36,023 nt of DNA from Phycisphaerae bacterium (GTDB lineage: Bacteria; Planctomycetota; Phycisphaerae; UBA1845): positions 1 to 36,023 of the forward strand of contig BQJS01000021.1 in the NCBI GenBank assembly GCA_021604825.1. Reading direction: 5' to 3'. Positions 24,515-33,055 of the stretch are shown in pieces. The notes under the pieces were generated by a model, which saw only the letters and a list, made by a program, of their open reading frames with translations, was not told the origin of the DNA and searched no databases. Position 1 is the stretch's first letter. Every line of letters begins with the position of its first letter. The translations under genes and the position numbers were made by a program.

Positions 24515-24883
24515 TTAGCCTTTTTTGACCTTCAAGTGTTTGAGCGCCGCCGCTTCGGTATCTTTGAAAACGAAGAGCTTTTCGAGGCGGGTGATCTTGA
24601 AGATCTTGCGCACTTCCGGCTGAGCTCCGGAGAGGATGAGCTTGCCTTTGATCTTCTTGATGTTCTCGTTCACGGGGATCAACACGCCAAGGGCGGCAGA
24701 GCTAAGCTGGCGAACTTTGGTCATGTCGAGGATCATGCGGCGGCACGCCTTCTTGTCGACCATGTGGAAAAGTTCTTCGCGGATGCTGTCGATCTGCTGG
24801 GTGTTGACGATCGACGATTCCGTGAAGGTGACGACGGCAACATCTTCGACATGTTCCACGAGCAGACGGGATGCTTGCGGCAT
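24515..24883 (-). CDS. STAS-domain protein (anti-sigma-factor-antagonist type)
   Basis: A 122-residue single STAS domain. Seen: VEDVAVVTFTESSI at residues 12-25, VDKKACRRMILDMTKVRQLSS in the central strand and LGVLIPVNENIKKIKGKLIL, then RKIFKITRLEKLFVFKDTEAAAL, the usual layout of SpoIIAA/RsbV-like proteins. The regulatory serine normally sits in DSSGLG; here the site reads QLSSAALG (Ser61, Ser62), so the serine is present but the aspartate is replaced. Family members bind anti-sigma kinases, but no RsbW-like partner is in the window. GGGGAG lies six bases before the ATG at 24881-24883. It could instead be a STAS-only protein of unknown partner. Confidence 0.88.
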   Translation of the reverse strand: MPQASRLLVEHVEDVAVVTFTESSIVNTQQIDSIREELFHMVDKKACRRMILDMTKVRQLSSAALGVLIPVNENIKKIKGKLILSGAQPEVRKIFKITRLEKLFVFKDTEAAALKHLKVKKG

Positions 24884-25113
24884 GGTGACTCCCCAATTGA
24901 CGTTGGACCAAAATTGTGACCGAGGATATTCTCGATCTGACGCGCAGGGAGCCTAGCTCAAAGTCTTTGATTCTGCGAGGGGAAAGGACCATAAAATAAG
25001 TCCTACGGTGAGGTTAGGAGCGGTCTTAGTAGAAGCCAGGGCAAGGGCCACTCGCAGTCTTTCGCAATGCGTGTCGCCGAAATCCTGCGCACTTTTCGAC
25101 AATCCGTCCCATT

Positions 25114-25141
25114 CGTCATTCCCGCGGAAGCGGGAATCCAG
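25114..25141. repeat. REP-like palindromic repeat, copy 2
   Basis: CGTC, then ATTCCCGC-GGAA-GCGGGAAT (25118-25137), then CCAG. This is the reverse orientation of copy 3, 27 bases further on, so the pair forms an inverted unit like a BIME. Confidence 0.8.
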
Positions 25142-25168
25142 GGGTTTCATGGCGTTTATCGCCTCCTT

Positions 25169-25196
25169 CTGGACTCCCGCGTCCGCGGGAGTGACG
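25169..25196. repeat. REP-like palindromic repeat, copy 3
   Basis: CTGG, then ACTCCCGCG-TC-CGCGGGAGT (25173-25192), then GACG. It is the same orientation as copy 1 at 21.85 kb, with paired substitutions (AT to AC and AT to GT) that keep the palindrome. Confidence 0.8.
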
Positions 25197-25281
25197 ACGA
25201 CGGTGGCGGGGCACCCCGAATTTGCCTCGAACATACCTCGTATATGGGCGATTTTCGCTCTATTCCATTACTCGGCTGGCC

Positions 25282-25309
25282 TTGACGTTAATCGGGCGTT
25301 TTGTACGAT
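25282..25309 (+). promoter_or_regulatory. Promoter of the rplM-rpsI operon
   Basis: TTGACG (25282-25287), a 16-base spacer and TACGAT (25304-25309) form a strong -35 and fair -10, about 60-90 bases before the L13 gene, as expected for a ribosomal operon. No regulatory hairpin was picked out in the leader. Confidence 0.6.
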
Positions 25310-25369
25310 GCGGGGCTCTGTTTCAGAAAATAGTGATTGCTCGTGGTTTTTGTTTGGATTGATGCAGAT

Positions 25370-25813
25370 ATGCCCACAGGACGCGCACCTTCATATATGG
25401 CCCGCAACGAGACCTTTCACCCCGAATGGCATCATGTTGATGCCACCGGTCAGGTGATGGGACGCTTGGCGGTTAAGATTGCAACGGTGTTGATGGGCAA
25501 GCACAAGCCCACCTATACCCCGCACGTGGACACCGGTGATTTCATCGTCGTGACCAATTGCGAGAAGGTGAAGCTGACCGGCAACAAGCTGGCTGCGATG
25601 CACTACGATCGATACACCTACCATTCCGGCGGTTTTAAATCGGATACGGGTGAAGAGTTGATGGAAAAGCACCCCGAGCGCATCCTGCGTTTCGCGGTCA
25701 AGCGTATGCTGCCGAAGAACGCGCTCGGTCGGCAGATGCTTAACAAGTTGAAGATCTACGCGGACGACAATCATCCGCACACCGCCCAGCAGCCGAAAGA
25801 GTGGTCGTTCTAG
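25370..25813 (+). CDS. rplM: 50S ribosomal protein L13
   Basis: About 147 residues. Seen: WHHVDATGQVMGRLAVKIA, LMGKHKPTYTPHVDTGDF, VKLTGNKL, RMLPKNALGRQMLNKLKIY and a C-terminal AQQPKEWSF, all diagnostic of L13, an early 50S assembly protein that binds 23S rRNA. Two in-frame ATGs are possible: 25370 (chosen, since other L13 proteins start a few residues before the conserved ARNET-like segment) and 25397 (MARNETFHPEW). Neither has a strong ribosome site. rpsI follows directly, the usual L13-S9 pair. Confidence 0.95.
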   Translation: MPTGRAPSYMARNETFHPEWHHVDATGQVMGRLAVKIATVLMGKHKPTYTPHVDTGDFIVVTNCEKVKLTGNKLAAMHYDRYTYHSGGFKSDTGEELMEKHPERILRFAVKRMLPKNALGRQMLNKLKIYADDNHPHTAQQPKEWSF

Positions 25814-25868
25814 CACAGTTTATCGCAGCCTCTTGCGGCTGTGTTTGATTTGAATTTGATTGGAGAAG

Positions 25869-26387
25869 ATGTTCGTGGCTGATTCACCTACACCTCAAGA
25901 TGCACCTGCCGCGTCGGAAGAATCCGTTGCGGTGGTTGTTGCGGAAAAACCCACTGTTTCGTCGTTGACCCATGAGTGGACGGCACCCAAGCCCAAGGCA
26001 GGGGGTTATCACTGGGGAACCGGTCGTCGCAAGAGTTCGATTGCCCGCGTGCGTATCAAAGAAGGCACCGGCAAATTCGTCATCAACGGCCGCGATGTCG
26101 AGAAGTATTTCCACCTGGAGCGCGATCGCAACACGATCGTTGCACCATTGGATGCAACCGATACCCGCAAGCGCGTCGATGTATTCGTGAACGCCACCGG
26201 TGGTGGTACGACGGGTCAAGCCGGCGCGATCGTGCTGGGCATTGCCAGAGCGCTTAAGCTGGCCAGCGCCGAGTACGAGGCATTGCTTCGTGACGGTAAG
26301 TTTCTCACCCGAGATGGTCGACGCGTCGAGCGTAAGAAATACGGCCGTCGAGGTGCCCGTCGCAGCTTCCAGTTCTCGAAACGCTAA
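25869..26387 (+). CDS. rpsI: 30S ribosomal protein S9 with an N-terminal extension
   Basis: About 172 residues, longer than the usual near-130. Seen: after about 45 acidic and alanine/valine-rich residues, the S9 core begins GTGRRKSSIARVRIKEGTGK and continues with INGRDVEKYF, DVFVNATGGGTTGQAGAI and the basic C terminus VERKKYGRRGARRSFQFSKR, whose tail reaches the P-site tRNA. The extension has no recognised domain. GGAGA at 25862-25866 precedes both ATG 25869 (chosen; spacing short) and GTG 25875 (spacing about 9), so the start could be the GTG, giving MADSPTPQ. It follows rplM by about 55 bases and ends at a strong terminator. Confidence 0.94.
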   Translation: MFVADSPTPQDAPAASEESVAVVVAEKPTVSSLTHEWTAPKPKAGGYHWGTGRRKSSIARVRIKEGTGKFVINGRDVEKYFHLERDRNTIVAPLDATDTRKRVDVFVNATGGGTTGQAGAIVLGIARALKLASAEYEALLRDGKFLTRDGRRVERKKYGRRGARRSFQFSKR

Positions 26388-26440
26388 ACGCGAAACGATG
26401 GCGGCCATCTGTCGCGCCATTTGCAACTTATTACACACAT

Positions 26441-26468
26441 AGCCCGTCTTTATGGCGGGCTTTTTTTG
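26441..26468 (+). terminator. Rho-independent terminator of rplM-rpsI
   Basis: AGCCCG (26441-26446) pairs with CGGGCT (26456-26461) around a 9-base loop, followed by a run of T. It lies about 50 bases after the S9 stop. Confidence 0.85.
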
Positions 26469-26557
26469 TTTTTATATTGCGTCGATAGGTCCACTTGAGC
26501 AGACTCATTTCCGTCGGGATTTCGATCGGGCCAGACTCAACCTTGGGAGAACCTGCG

Positions 26558-27526
26558 TTGCAAACCTATTCGACAGACAACTTGCATCTGGATCGAAATG
26601 CCCGAGAACGGCGCAGCGCTTTCACGCTGGTTGAACTTCTTGTGGTGGTGTCGATCATCGCGCTGCTCATTTCAATATTGTTGCCGTCGCTGTCGAGGGC
26701 GCGCAAGCAGGCCAAGAGCCTGTTGTGCCTATCAAATCAACGGCAGCTTGCCCAGGGCTGGCACATGTACGCGAGCGAGAATAATGACATCTCGCTACCC
26801 GGTCGGTTCGCGAAACTCTCCGGTGGAACGAGCAATCCGGGGAACTGGTTCTTTGTGGGCAATGGCAAGAAGTATCGCCCCCGATGGGTGGCGACGATGG
26901 GGGAGCAAGTTGGGATTTACGCGTTCGACCAACCGAGTACAAGCGACGATCGGCAAGACTATAGAAACAAGGTCTACGCATGCCCAGCCGTCCCCAAGTG
27001 GATCGACGAACGCAACTATGCCTATGGATACAACCATCAATTCCTAGGCAACGGGCGCAAGAGCGAAGGGAAGTTTCACAACTTTCCAGTCAATCTGACG
27101 AAGATTCGCAGTCTTGCGGGTACCGTGCTGGGGGCGGATTGCCTCGGGACGGCTGCCGGCGTGGCACAACATGAGCGCAAGCCATACAACAATTCAGGCA
27201 CAGACTACGCCGAGTTGGGCAATCACGGTTGGACGCTCGATCCTCCGCGATTGACGGATATGTCAGATCGTGGCACTGGTGACGACGACAGCCCACGAAC
27301 AGCCGTCGATCCACGTCATCAGAAGCGAGCCAATGTTGTTTTCTGCGATGGGCACGCCGAAACCATGACGCCGCAGCGGTTGGGCTATCGTTATCGGGAA
27401 GATGGCGCTGCGATCGATTTGGAGGTCGTCGATGACATGCCAAGCAACGCGCTGTTCAGCGGAAACGCCCGCGACGACGATCCGCCGGTACTGCCCCGAT
27501 TCCTGGATCCCGGCGGACCGGCGTAA
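26558..27526 (+). CDS. Prepilin-like protein with H-X9-DG domain
   Basis: A 322-residue type IV pilin-like (pseudopilin) protein. Seen: N-terminal RRSAFTLVELLVVVSIIALL, with predicted cleavage between Ala21 and Phe22 and the conserved Glu at position 5 of the mature form (Glu26), then a hydrophobic helix. The exported domain ends with HQKRANVVFCDG, an exact H-X9-DG motif (His254, Asp264-Gly265) that marks the planctomycete prepilin-type family. The role is thought to be in type II secretion or surface structures, but there is no assembly gene here. TTG at 26558 follows GGGAG by eight bases and gives a short leader; the frame stays open further upstream. Confidence 0.85.
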   Translation: MQTYSTDNLHLDRNARERRSAFTLVELLVVVSIIALLISILLPSLSRARKQAKSLLCLSNQRQLAQGWHMYASENNDISLPGRFAKLSGGTSNPGNWFFVGNGKKYRPRWVATMGEQVGIYAFDQPSTSDDRQDYRNKVYACPAVPKWIDERNYAYGYNHQFLGNGRKSEGKFHNFPVNLTKIRSLAGTVLGADCLGTAAGVAQHERKPYNNSGTDYAELGNHGWTLDPPRLTDMSDRGTGDDDSPRTAVDPRHQKRANVVFCDGHAETMTPQRLGYRYREDGAAIDLEVVDDMPSNALFSGNARDDDPPVLPRFLDPGGPA

Positions 27527-27571
27527 GCGCCCGTGCAATCGAATTGTGCTCGTGTCAGCGCCGCCCGATAT

Positions 27572-28714
27572 TTATTCCGCTAAGATAAAGGGGCTTCCCT
27601 GTTCGAACGATAGCAGGGTCGTGATTCCGCTGAGCGTTGTCCCCACATCTGGCGATCCGGATTCGATGTTAGCGTAGGTGCGCACTTGGCCGACGGCATG
27701 CACATAGGCGGTACCCTGAGAATCGATTCGAAGAAGATTCGGTATCCCGGCGAAGGAGATCAACGCATCCACATCGGTGTCGGTAAAATCATCGTTGACC
27801 CGCAATACTGATCCCGTGTCTCCAAGCCCAAACTGAAAATTTCTGCGTAGCATCCACAGTCGATTCTGACTGTCCACGGTGATGTCCTCTATTTCTCCAA
27901 AGTTCTCCCTTTCGAAATCGTTTTCCGTCAACGTACCATCGCGCGTGCTGGCGTTGGTGATGCGCGACACAACGGCATCGCGCACATAAAGCGTGTCATC
28001 CGTCCCTATCGCCAATGTAACTATGCTGCTAAAGGGGAGAATAATCGTTCTAACAGGACTCACGATTTCATCGAAACTCGCTTGCGATATCCCTTCGTAC
28101 ACATAGATTCGCTTGGGAGTGCGGTCGCCTTGCGGATCGAAGCTGCCTTGCGGATCATCGCTCGACACATAAAGCAGGTCGCGCTGCCGGTCGACCGCCA
28201 TTTCGATGGCTCCGTCAGACTCGTCAAACGGGTCCTCAAGGATTGCGGTCCGCACCGGTTGCTGTACGCCATCGAGCCGTGTCGCATCTGCATAGACGTT
28301 GACAAAAAACGAATCCGGATCTTCGCAGTCTCCAGCAGATCGAGCCAAGACCAGCAACTCTCCTGCGGCATTGATCCCGAGCCTAGCCAATTCGTCCGTC
28401 GTGGTAAGACAGGAAGGATCTCCTTCCAGAAACATTCCAGGCGACAACGTTTCATCGCTCTCAGAAGAGATAAGAGAACCTTCAATTCGGTATGTCGAAA
28501 TCCCACCCTCAAAGGTCGCCATCTCCCCCAGGGTAGCGCCTGAGGCGATGATTCGTGGCCCCGTGATCTGGCTGGAGGTACCTCCCTGCCCCGAACCGCC
28601 CCCGCCATCTGAGTCGCCATTGCCCTGGTCTGTTCCGCCACCGGGCACAACGGCCACATTGCAACCAACCGAAATTGAAACCAACAAGATACTGCCGAAG
28701 AGGATGCGTAACAT
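27572..28714 (-). CDS. Beta-propeller-like lipoprotein (paralog A')
   Basis: A 380-residue exported lipoprotein of unknown function. Seen: signal peptide ILFGSILLVSISVGC with lipobox Cys18, a Gly/Asp/Ser-rich linker, then repeated beta-strand units such as VDRQRDLLYVSSDD, IGTDDTLYVRDA, VDSQNRLWMLRR and IDSQGTAYVHAVG, as in NHL/YncE-type propellers. Conserved FFVNVYADATRLDG and RITNASTRDGT are shared with the paralog at 31623-32753. ATG at 28712-28714 has GGAAGGA seven bases upstream. The 861-aa lipoprotein gene lies directly upstream on the same strand, so it may be in one transcript with that and the other paralog. The N-terminal linker is longer than in its paralog. Confidence 0.8.
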   Translation of the reverse strand: MLRILFGSILLVSISVGCNVAVVPGGGTDQGNGDSDGGGGSGQGGTSSQITGPRIIASGATLGEMATFEGGISTYRIEGSLISSESDETLSPGMFLEGDPSCLTTTDELARLGINAAGELLVLARSAGDCEDPDSFFVNVYADATRLDGVQQPVRTAILEDPFDESDGAIEMAVDRQRDLLYVSSDDPQGSFDPQGDRTPKRIYVYEGISQASFDEIVSPVRTIILPFSSIVTLAIGTDDTLYVRDAVVSRITNASTRDGTLTENDFERENFGEIEDITVDSQNRLWMLRRNFQFGLGDTGSVLRVNDDFTDTDVDALISFAGIPNLLRIDSQGTAYVHAVGQVRTYANIESGSPDVGTTLSGITTLLSFEQGSPFILAE

Positions 28715-28796
28715 TGGATAGTCCTTCCGTTGAACGGGAACCACATCGCAAGTTCTGATTCATTTCAAATGCTGAAGCACTTATCTTGAAACGGTA

Positions 28797-31382
28797 TTAG
28801 TTGTCCGAACACGATGCCAGGGACTCGTAAAGTGGATTTGTGTCGAACTTGATCGGTTCGATGTGGAAGCTTGTTGGACTGCGGACGGCAATGAAATACC
28901 CCCGCCATACAAGAATGCTAAAATCCACCTCACCGTTGAAAGTCGCCCCGGTCAATCTCGGACAACTACAATCGGGTTCGTCGAGTGGGCAGCCGGGCCA
29001 ATCATCCGCTACCGTGAGCTGAAACGTATGGGAGACTGCCCCGCCGTTCGCGCCTTCGGGCTTGGTGAAGCGCCATTCGCCCGACGCCGCACAGGTCATT
29101 TCGATTCCCGGTGTGTCATCCGTAGGGCCCTGCCAGCGCACCAACGACCTGTCCTCGCGATTAATCGCCGGCTCGCCATCTACATAGATGGGCGTTGCAC
29201 TCTGTGAGTCACAGCGGCATAGCGCTTCACACCTCGGGCACACTGCCGACATGAATACCTCGATCGATTGCGAAGTCTCTATTCCCTCCGATGGAAAATT
29301 GTAGGTCACCTCCACGAAAACATCCTGGCCGCCCAAGATCACATTCGACGAAACGTTGACATCCATATCGTCACCGAAGCTGTACCCCTCGTCGACGAAG
29401 TCCGGGCATGGATTGTCTTCTTTCTTGTTGCTGCGAATCTTTGCGCTCGCCGTTCCGAGTAATGTGCCGTTCGCATCGACGACGCGCACCGTCACGGTGT
29501 CGATGGTGCCGCCACCAACCACTGCGGATGGTGTCGTGGAATAAGTCACGGTCGATTCTGTCGTCGTCAGCACGCTCGCTTCGTCGTCCAGCGCCGTAAA
29601 GAACCCGCCGATGCCCGCCGACGAGGTCCACTCATAGGTGAGCGGTTCTGCCGGGCTGCCGGCGACTGAAGCAGTCAGATCGACAAAGGGATAGTTCTCA
29701 GTGACGCGCCCGGGCGAAGGCGTGATCTTCACTGCGCCCGTTTCCGCACTCCAAATCGCGACGTCATCGGAAACTCTGAGATTGCTCAGCAGGCGGGTTA
29801 CATTGTCATTGTCGAAAATGCTGAGGACCGCGCTACGAACGTTTGTCGCTCCTGCAAGGTTCTTCATGTGCGCACTGACTTTGGTCGCGCTGATATCCCG
29901 ATTTAACTCTTCGCCGTATGCGGCTATCAGCACCGCGGTCAGGTCTTCGCGAAAGGCGCGGTTACTTGCCCAACGCTCAAGTACGACCTCGATCGCTTCG
30001 AAGTAGCCGTCTTCCGTATGCAGCGAGACACCCGCGCCGTCAAGGATGGGTTCAATCAGTTGGCGCATCGTCCGTGCGACTGGCGCCTGATCGTCGAACG
30101 GAACAGCACTGCCGACTCCCATTCCAAACAGTTCCGCCAAAGGCATCATGAACTTGAGAACGAACATGTTGATCCGTTGTTCCTCGAGCAGTTCCTGCCA
30201 TTCCGAACGAATCGCGGCATAGCGCGACGGATCGAGCAATGCGGAGTCAACCCCATCGAACGACGGGCCCAGCACAACCAGATCGTAGTAGGTTCGCGTT
30301 GCGCCCTCGCGCGCGGGAATCTCGATCGGCCCGGTTTCGGTAGGCTCCCAAACGGCTGATGTTTCCGTATTGAATAGTGTGCTGAGGTGGATGCCGCTAA
30401 TAGTAAGGGTGTTCCCTCCGGATAGCTCGAGAGGATCGCCGATGGGCTCCACGACCGGCAACTCGACATACTCCCCGGTCGCATTGTCGTAACCGGTTTG
30501 CACGCGATACAAAACCGCCGGCCGGCGATGATGGTTGACCACGGAAAGTTGTGGGGCAGATGAGTCGAGAAGAAGGCTAATTCCGGATTGCAACGTCAAC
30601 GGATCGACGACCAGGAAGGGATCACCCGGAGCGATAATTCTCGAACGCAAGGGCTGGCTCTTCGCGAAGGACCTTCCAAACGCTTCACCCGAAACCATTG
30701 CCTCCAAAGCCGCAGCGAGAGACGTGTTGATCGCATCGCTGCCGTTTGTAATGGCCAACGGATCACTCCTCATCTCCTGCGCGATAACGTTGGCGAGTTC
30801 GTCGCATACATCCAACTCACTGATTTCGAGAAGGATAAAGTATAGCTCGTCCGGCGGAAGCGCCCATCCGCCCATCCCCAGGTAGATTAGCGCTGTGGCT
30901 GTTGTCTTCACGCTCACTTCTTCGTCGATGGATGAATTGATGAACCCAAACAACACGACGTTGTCGTTGGCATCGACGACGGACACCAACGACGGGCGCA
31001 CCGAATAGGTCAACGTATCGAATCCGCCGTCGGCACCCACTGGCTGATCGTCCGCTCCCGAGACACCACGTAGACTCTGGAGTGAGAGATTCACGCCGCT
31101 TGGCAGCGTCACAATTGCGGACGCATACCTGGGCGAGTCGATTTCGGCGCGCACGCTTTCATCTGGACCGGTGATTTCGCTGACATCGATATCACCCCCG
31201 GCCGGACCATCGTCGATCGGGCCGCCGGTTCCCCCATTTCCAGCATCGCTGCCACCACCGCCGTTATTCGATCCGCCGTTTTGTGGCGTGCATCCTGAAG
31301 TCATCAACATGATCACAATACAGCCCGTAACGACCCAATGGCTCATTTTCGGAATCCCCATTACTGGTTGAAAGAATGGCAT
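28797..31382 (-). CDS. Large surface lipoprotein with Ig/PKD-like region
   Basis: An 861-residue exported lipoprotein of unknown function. Seen: signal peptide ending in MLMTSGC (Cys31 as lipidated residue), a Gly/Asn-rich linker, then a large uncharacterised domain with VTLPSGVNLSLQSLRG and LTYSVRPSLVSVVDANDNVV. A PKD/Ig-like segment at about 570-640 has PLTYEWTSSAG and TVTVRVVDANG, and a Cys-rich C-terminal section has VCPRCEALCRCDSQ and PDCSCPRLTG. It lies between two propeller-like paralogs on the same strand. ATG at 31380-31382 is chosen with AGGG eight bases upstream; ATG at 31344-31346 (MSHWVV, with GGGGA upstream) is equally possible. Confidence 0.75.
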   Translation of the reverse strand: MPFFQPVMGIPKMSHWVVTGCIVIMLMTSGCTPQNGGSNNGGGGSDAGNGGTGGPIDDGPAGGDIDVSEITGPDESVRAEIDSPRYASAIVTLPSGVNLSLQSLRGVSGADDQPVGADGGFDTLTYSVRPSLVSVVDANDNVVLFGFINSSIDEEVSVKTTATALIYLGMGGWALPPDELYFILLEISELDVCDELANVIAQEMRSDPLAITNGSDAINTSLAAALEAMVSGEAFGRSFAKSQPLRSRIIAPGDPFLVVDPLTLQSGISLLLDSSAPQLSVVNHHRRPAVLYRVQTGYDNATGEYVELPVVEPIGDPLELSGGNTLTISGIHLSTLFNTETSAVWEPTETGPIEIPAREGATRTYYDLVVLGPSFDGVDSALLDPSRYAAIRSEWQELLEEQRINMFVLKFMMPLAELFGMGVGSAVPFDDQAPVARTMRQLIEPILDGAGVSLHTEDGYFEAIEVVLERWASNRAFREDLTAVLIAAYGEELNRDISATKVSAHMKNLAGATNVRSAVLSIFDNDNVTRLLSNLRVSDDVAIWSAETGAVKITPSPGRVTENYPFVDLTASVAGSPAEPLTYEWTSSAGIGGFFTALDDEASVLTTTESTVTYSTTPSAVVGGGTIDTVTVRVVDANGTLLGTASAKIRSNKKEDNPCPDFVDEGYSFGDDMDVNVSSNVILGGQDVFVEVTYNFPSEGIETSQSIEVFMSAVCPRCEALCRCDSQSATPIYVDGEPAINREDRSLVRWQGPTDDTPGIEMTCAASGEWRFTKPEGANGGAVSHTFQLTVADDWPGCPLDEPDCSCPRLTGATFNGEVDFSILVWRGYFIAVRSPTSFHIEPIKFDTNPLYESLASCSDN

Positions 31383-31622
31383 GTGGTTTACCCTGCTAAA
31401 TGGTTCCGTCTTTATTGCCAACCGCTGCTTCGCTGCAACGACATTCTTTGAAGGACATGACCATCAAAGCAGTCGGCTGTCAGACGACTACTCTTATATT
31501 TGTTCTGTTGTGCCTCGTAGAGCTAAACCTTCGATCAGACGATAGTTGTCTTGCCGATCAGGTTGTCGAGGACGATCAAAACCTCGGGAGTCGCTGATCG
31601 GGCGATGCGGATGTCAACGTTT

Positions 31623-32753
31623 TCATTCCACCAAGATAAAGGGTGTGCTCTTTTCGACATCGACCATGAACGTCCCTCCGGTGGGCATTGTTTCCACATC
31701 TGCCGATCCGGATTCGATGTTGGGGTAGATGCTCAGTATTTCGGAGCCGTATACATAGGCAATACCCTGAGAATCGATTTGAAGGAAGTAATCAGTATTT
31801 GAGGACTCGGTGGGTGGTAAAGAAATCGACACATCCAAATCAGTGTCGGTGAAATCATCGTTGATCCGCATGATTCTTCCGGTGCTGAGTATCAGCCATA
31901 ATCGATTTTGGCTGTCTAAAGTGAAATGCTTAACGGGGGAGACGTCCGGATTCTCGCCAAAACTCATCGTTTCGATATCGGCATCCGTAAACGTACCATC
32001 GCGCGTGCTGGCATTCGTGATGCGATGCACATCGACACCTCGCTGCACATATAGCGTGTCATCCGTACCCATCGCCATGGTTGTTATGCGGAAGCGTATG
32101 GCTGCGAGGATGGGGCCGGGGAGGATAATTGTTCGAACCGGACTTACGACATCATCGAAGCTCGGTTGCGAAATATTGTCGAACACATAAATCCGCTCAG
32201 GACCGGCTACGCCTGGCGGAGGGTCGCTCGACACATAGAGCAGGTCGCGCTCCCGGTCGATTGCAATTTCGAGGGCATTGTCAAACCTGTCACGCGGACC
32301 TTCAAGGCTCGCAATCCGCACCGGTTGTTGTTCGCCATTGAGTCGCGTCGCATCTGCATAGACGTTGACAAAATATGAATCTTGCGAGTCGCAGCTTCCA
32401 GTCAAAAACCCCAAGGCCAGCAGCTCGCCCGCGGAATTGATTCCATACCTAGCACGATCGTCCCCAGTGTTCAGACAGGAAGGACTTCCATCCAGAAACA
32501 TGCCAGGTAAAACTAGTTCCGGAATTTCAGGCGACTGCGTTTGATCGCTCGGAAAATCTTCAAGACGGAATGTCGCTATCCCTCTCAAACTAGTGGAGAT
32601 ATCCTTCTTTAAATTGCCTGATGTGATGATCCGTGCCTCCGTGATCTGGCTGGAGGTGCCTCCTTGTCCGCCACCACCACCGGGAACCACAGCCATGTCG
32701 CAACCAACCGAAATTGAAACCAGCAAGATACTGCTTAAGAGAATGCGTGACAT
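31623..32753 (-). CDS. Beta-propeller-like lipoprotein (paralog A)
   Basis: A 376-residue exported lipoprotein of unknown function, close paralog of the gene at 27572-28714. Seen: signal peptide MSRILLSSILLVSISVGC (Cys18) nearly identical to the paralog's, a short Gly-rich linker, and propeller-like strands IDRERDLLYVSSDP, MGTDDTLYVQRG, LDSQNRLWLILS and IDSQGIAYVYGSE. FVNVYADATRLNG and RITNASTRDGT match the paralog. The two genes also match at DNA level around the signal peptide and at the 3' end, which points to duplication. ATG at 32751-32753 has AGGG seven bases upstream. It is the first gene of the A-B-A' set on the minus strand. Confidence 0.8.
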   Translation of the reverse strand: MSRILLSSILLVSISVGCDMAVVPGGGGGQGGTSSQITEARIITSGNLKKDISTSLRGIATFRLEDFPSDQTQSPEIPELVLPGMFLDGSPSCLNTGDDRARYGINSAGELLALGFLTGSCDSQDSYFVNVYADATRLNGEQQPVRIASLEGPRDRFDNALEIAIDRERDLLYVSSDPPPGVAGPERIYVFDNISQPSFDDVVSPVRTIILPGPILAAIRFRITTMAMGTDDTLYVQRGVDVHRITNASTRDGTFTDADIETMSFGENPDVSPVKHFTLDSQNRLWLILSTGRIMRINDDFTDTDLDVSISLPPTESSNTDYFLQIDSQGIAYVYGSEILSIYPNIESGSADVETMPTGGTFMVDVEKSTPFILVE

Positions 32754-33055
32754 CGAATGTCCCTTTCATCATATTTGATCTTGCGTAGTGACTCGAGACT
32801 GAATGGATTGCAGAAGGTGGCACGTCAACGGATGGCACCTCGTCGGTTGACCTTAAAGCACCGAGTCCAAGCAGGATCATCGTCAGGGACGACATCGCGG
32901 CTGCCCCCATTCGAGACTTACCGGGTTGGCAGGTATTTCTGAAATAATGAACTAGAAATCTGTGAGATGGGCACAAAAAGAACGCTCCAAGGGTCACTGG
33001 TGGCCCTTGGAGCGTTCACATTGGTTTCACTTAGGATGCGTGGATTTCGGTCGGT
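32754..33055. other. Intergenic region between lipoprotein A and the 984-aa protein
   Basis: About 300 bases. It holds the strong terminator of the 984-aa protein at 32975-33017. TTGACG occurs on the minus strand near 32823-32828, but no convincing -10 box was found for lipoprotein A. No ORF is supported. Confidence 0.5.
32975..33017 (-). terminator. Strong Rho-independent terminator of the 984-aa protein gene
   Basis: GAACGCTCCAAGGG (32980-32993) and CCCTTGGAGCGTTC (33004-33017) are perfect 14-base arms with a 10-base loop. On the minus strand the stem is followed by TTTTTGTG. It lies about 40 bases after the stop codon. Confidence 0.92.

Larger units (their letters stand above)
24884..25281. 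other. Intergenic region with a facing pair of REP-like repeats
   Basis: About 400 bases between the divergently transcribed STAS gene and the ribosomal operon. It holds the two REP-like copies at 25114-25141 and 25169-25196. No ORF with support was seen. Confidence 0.5.
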
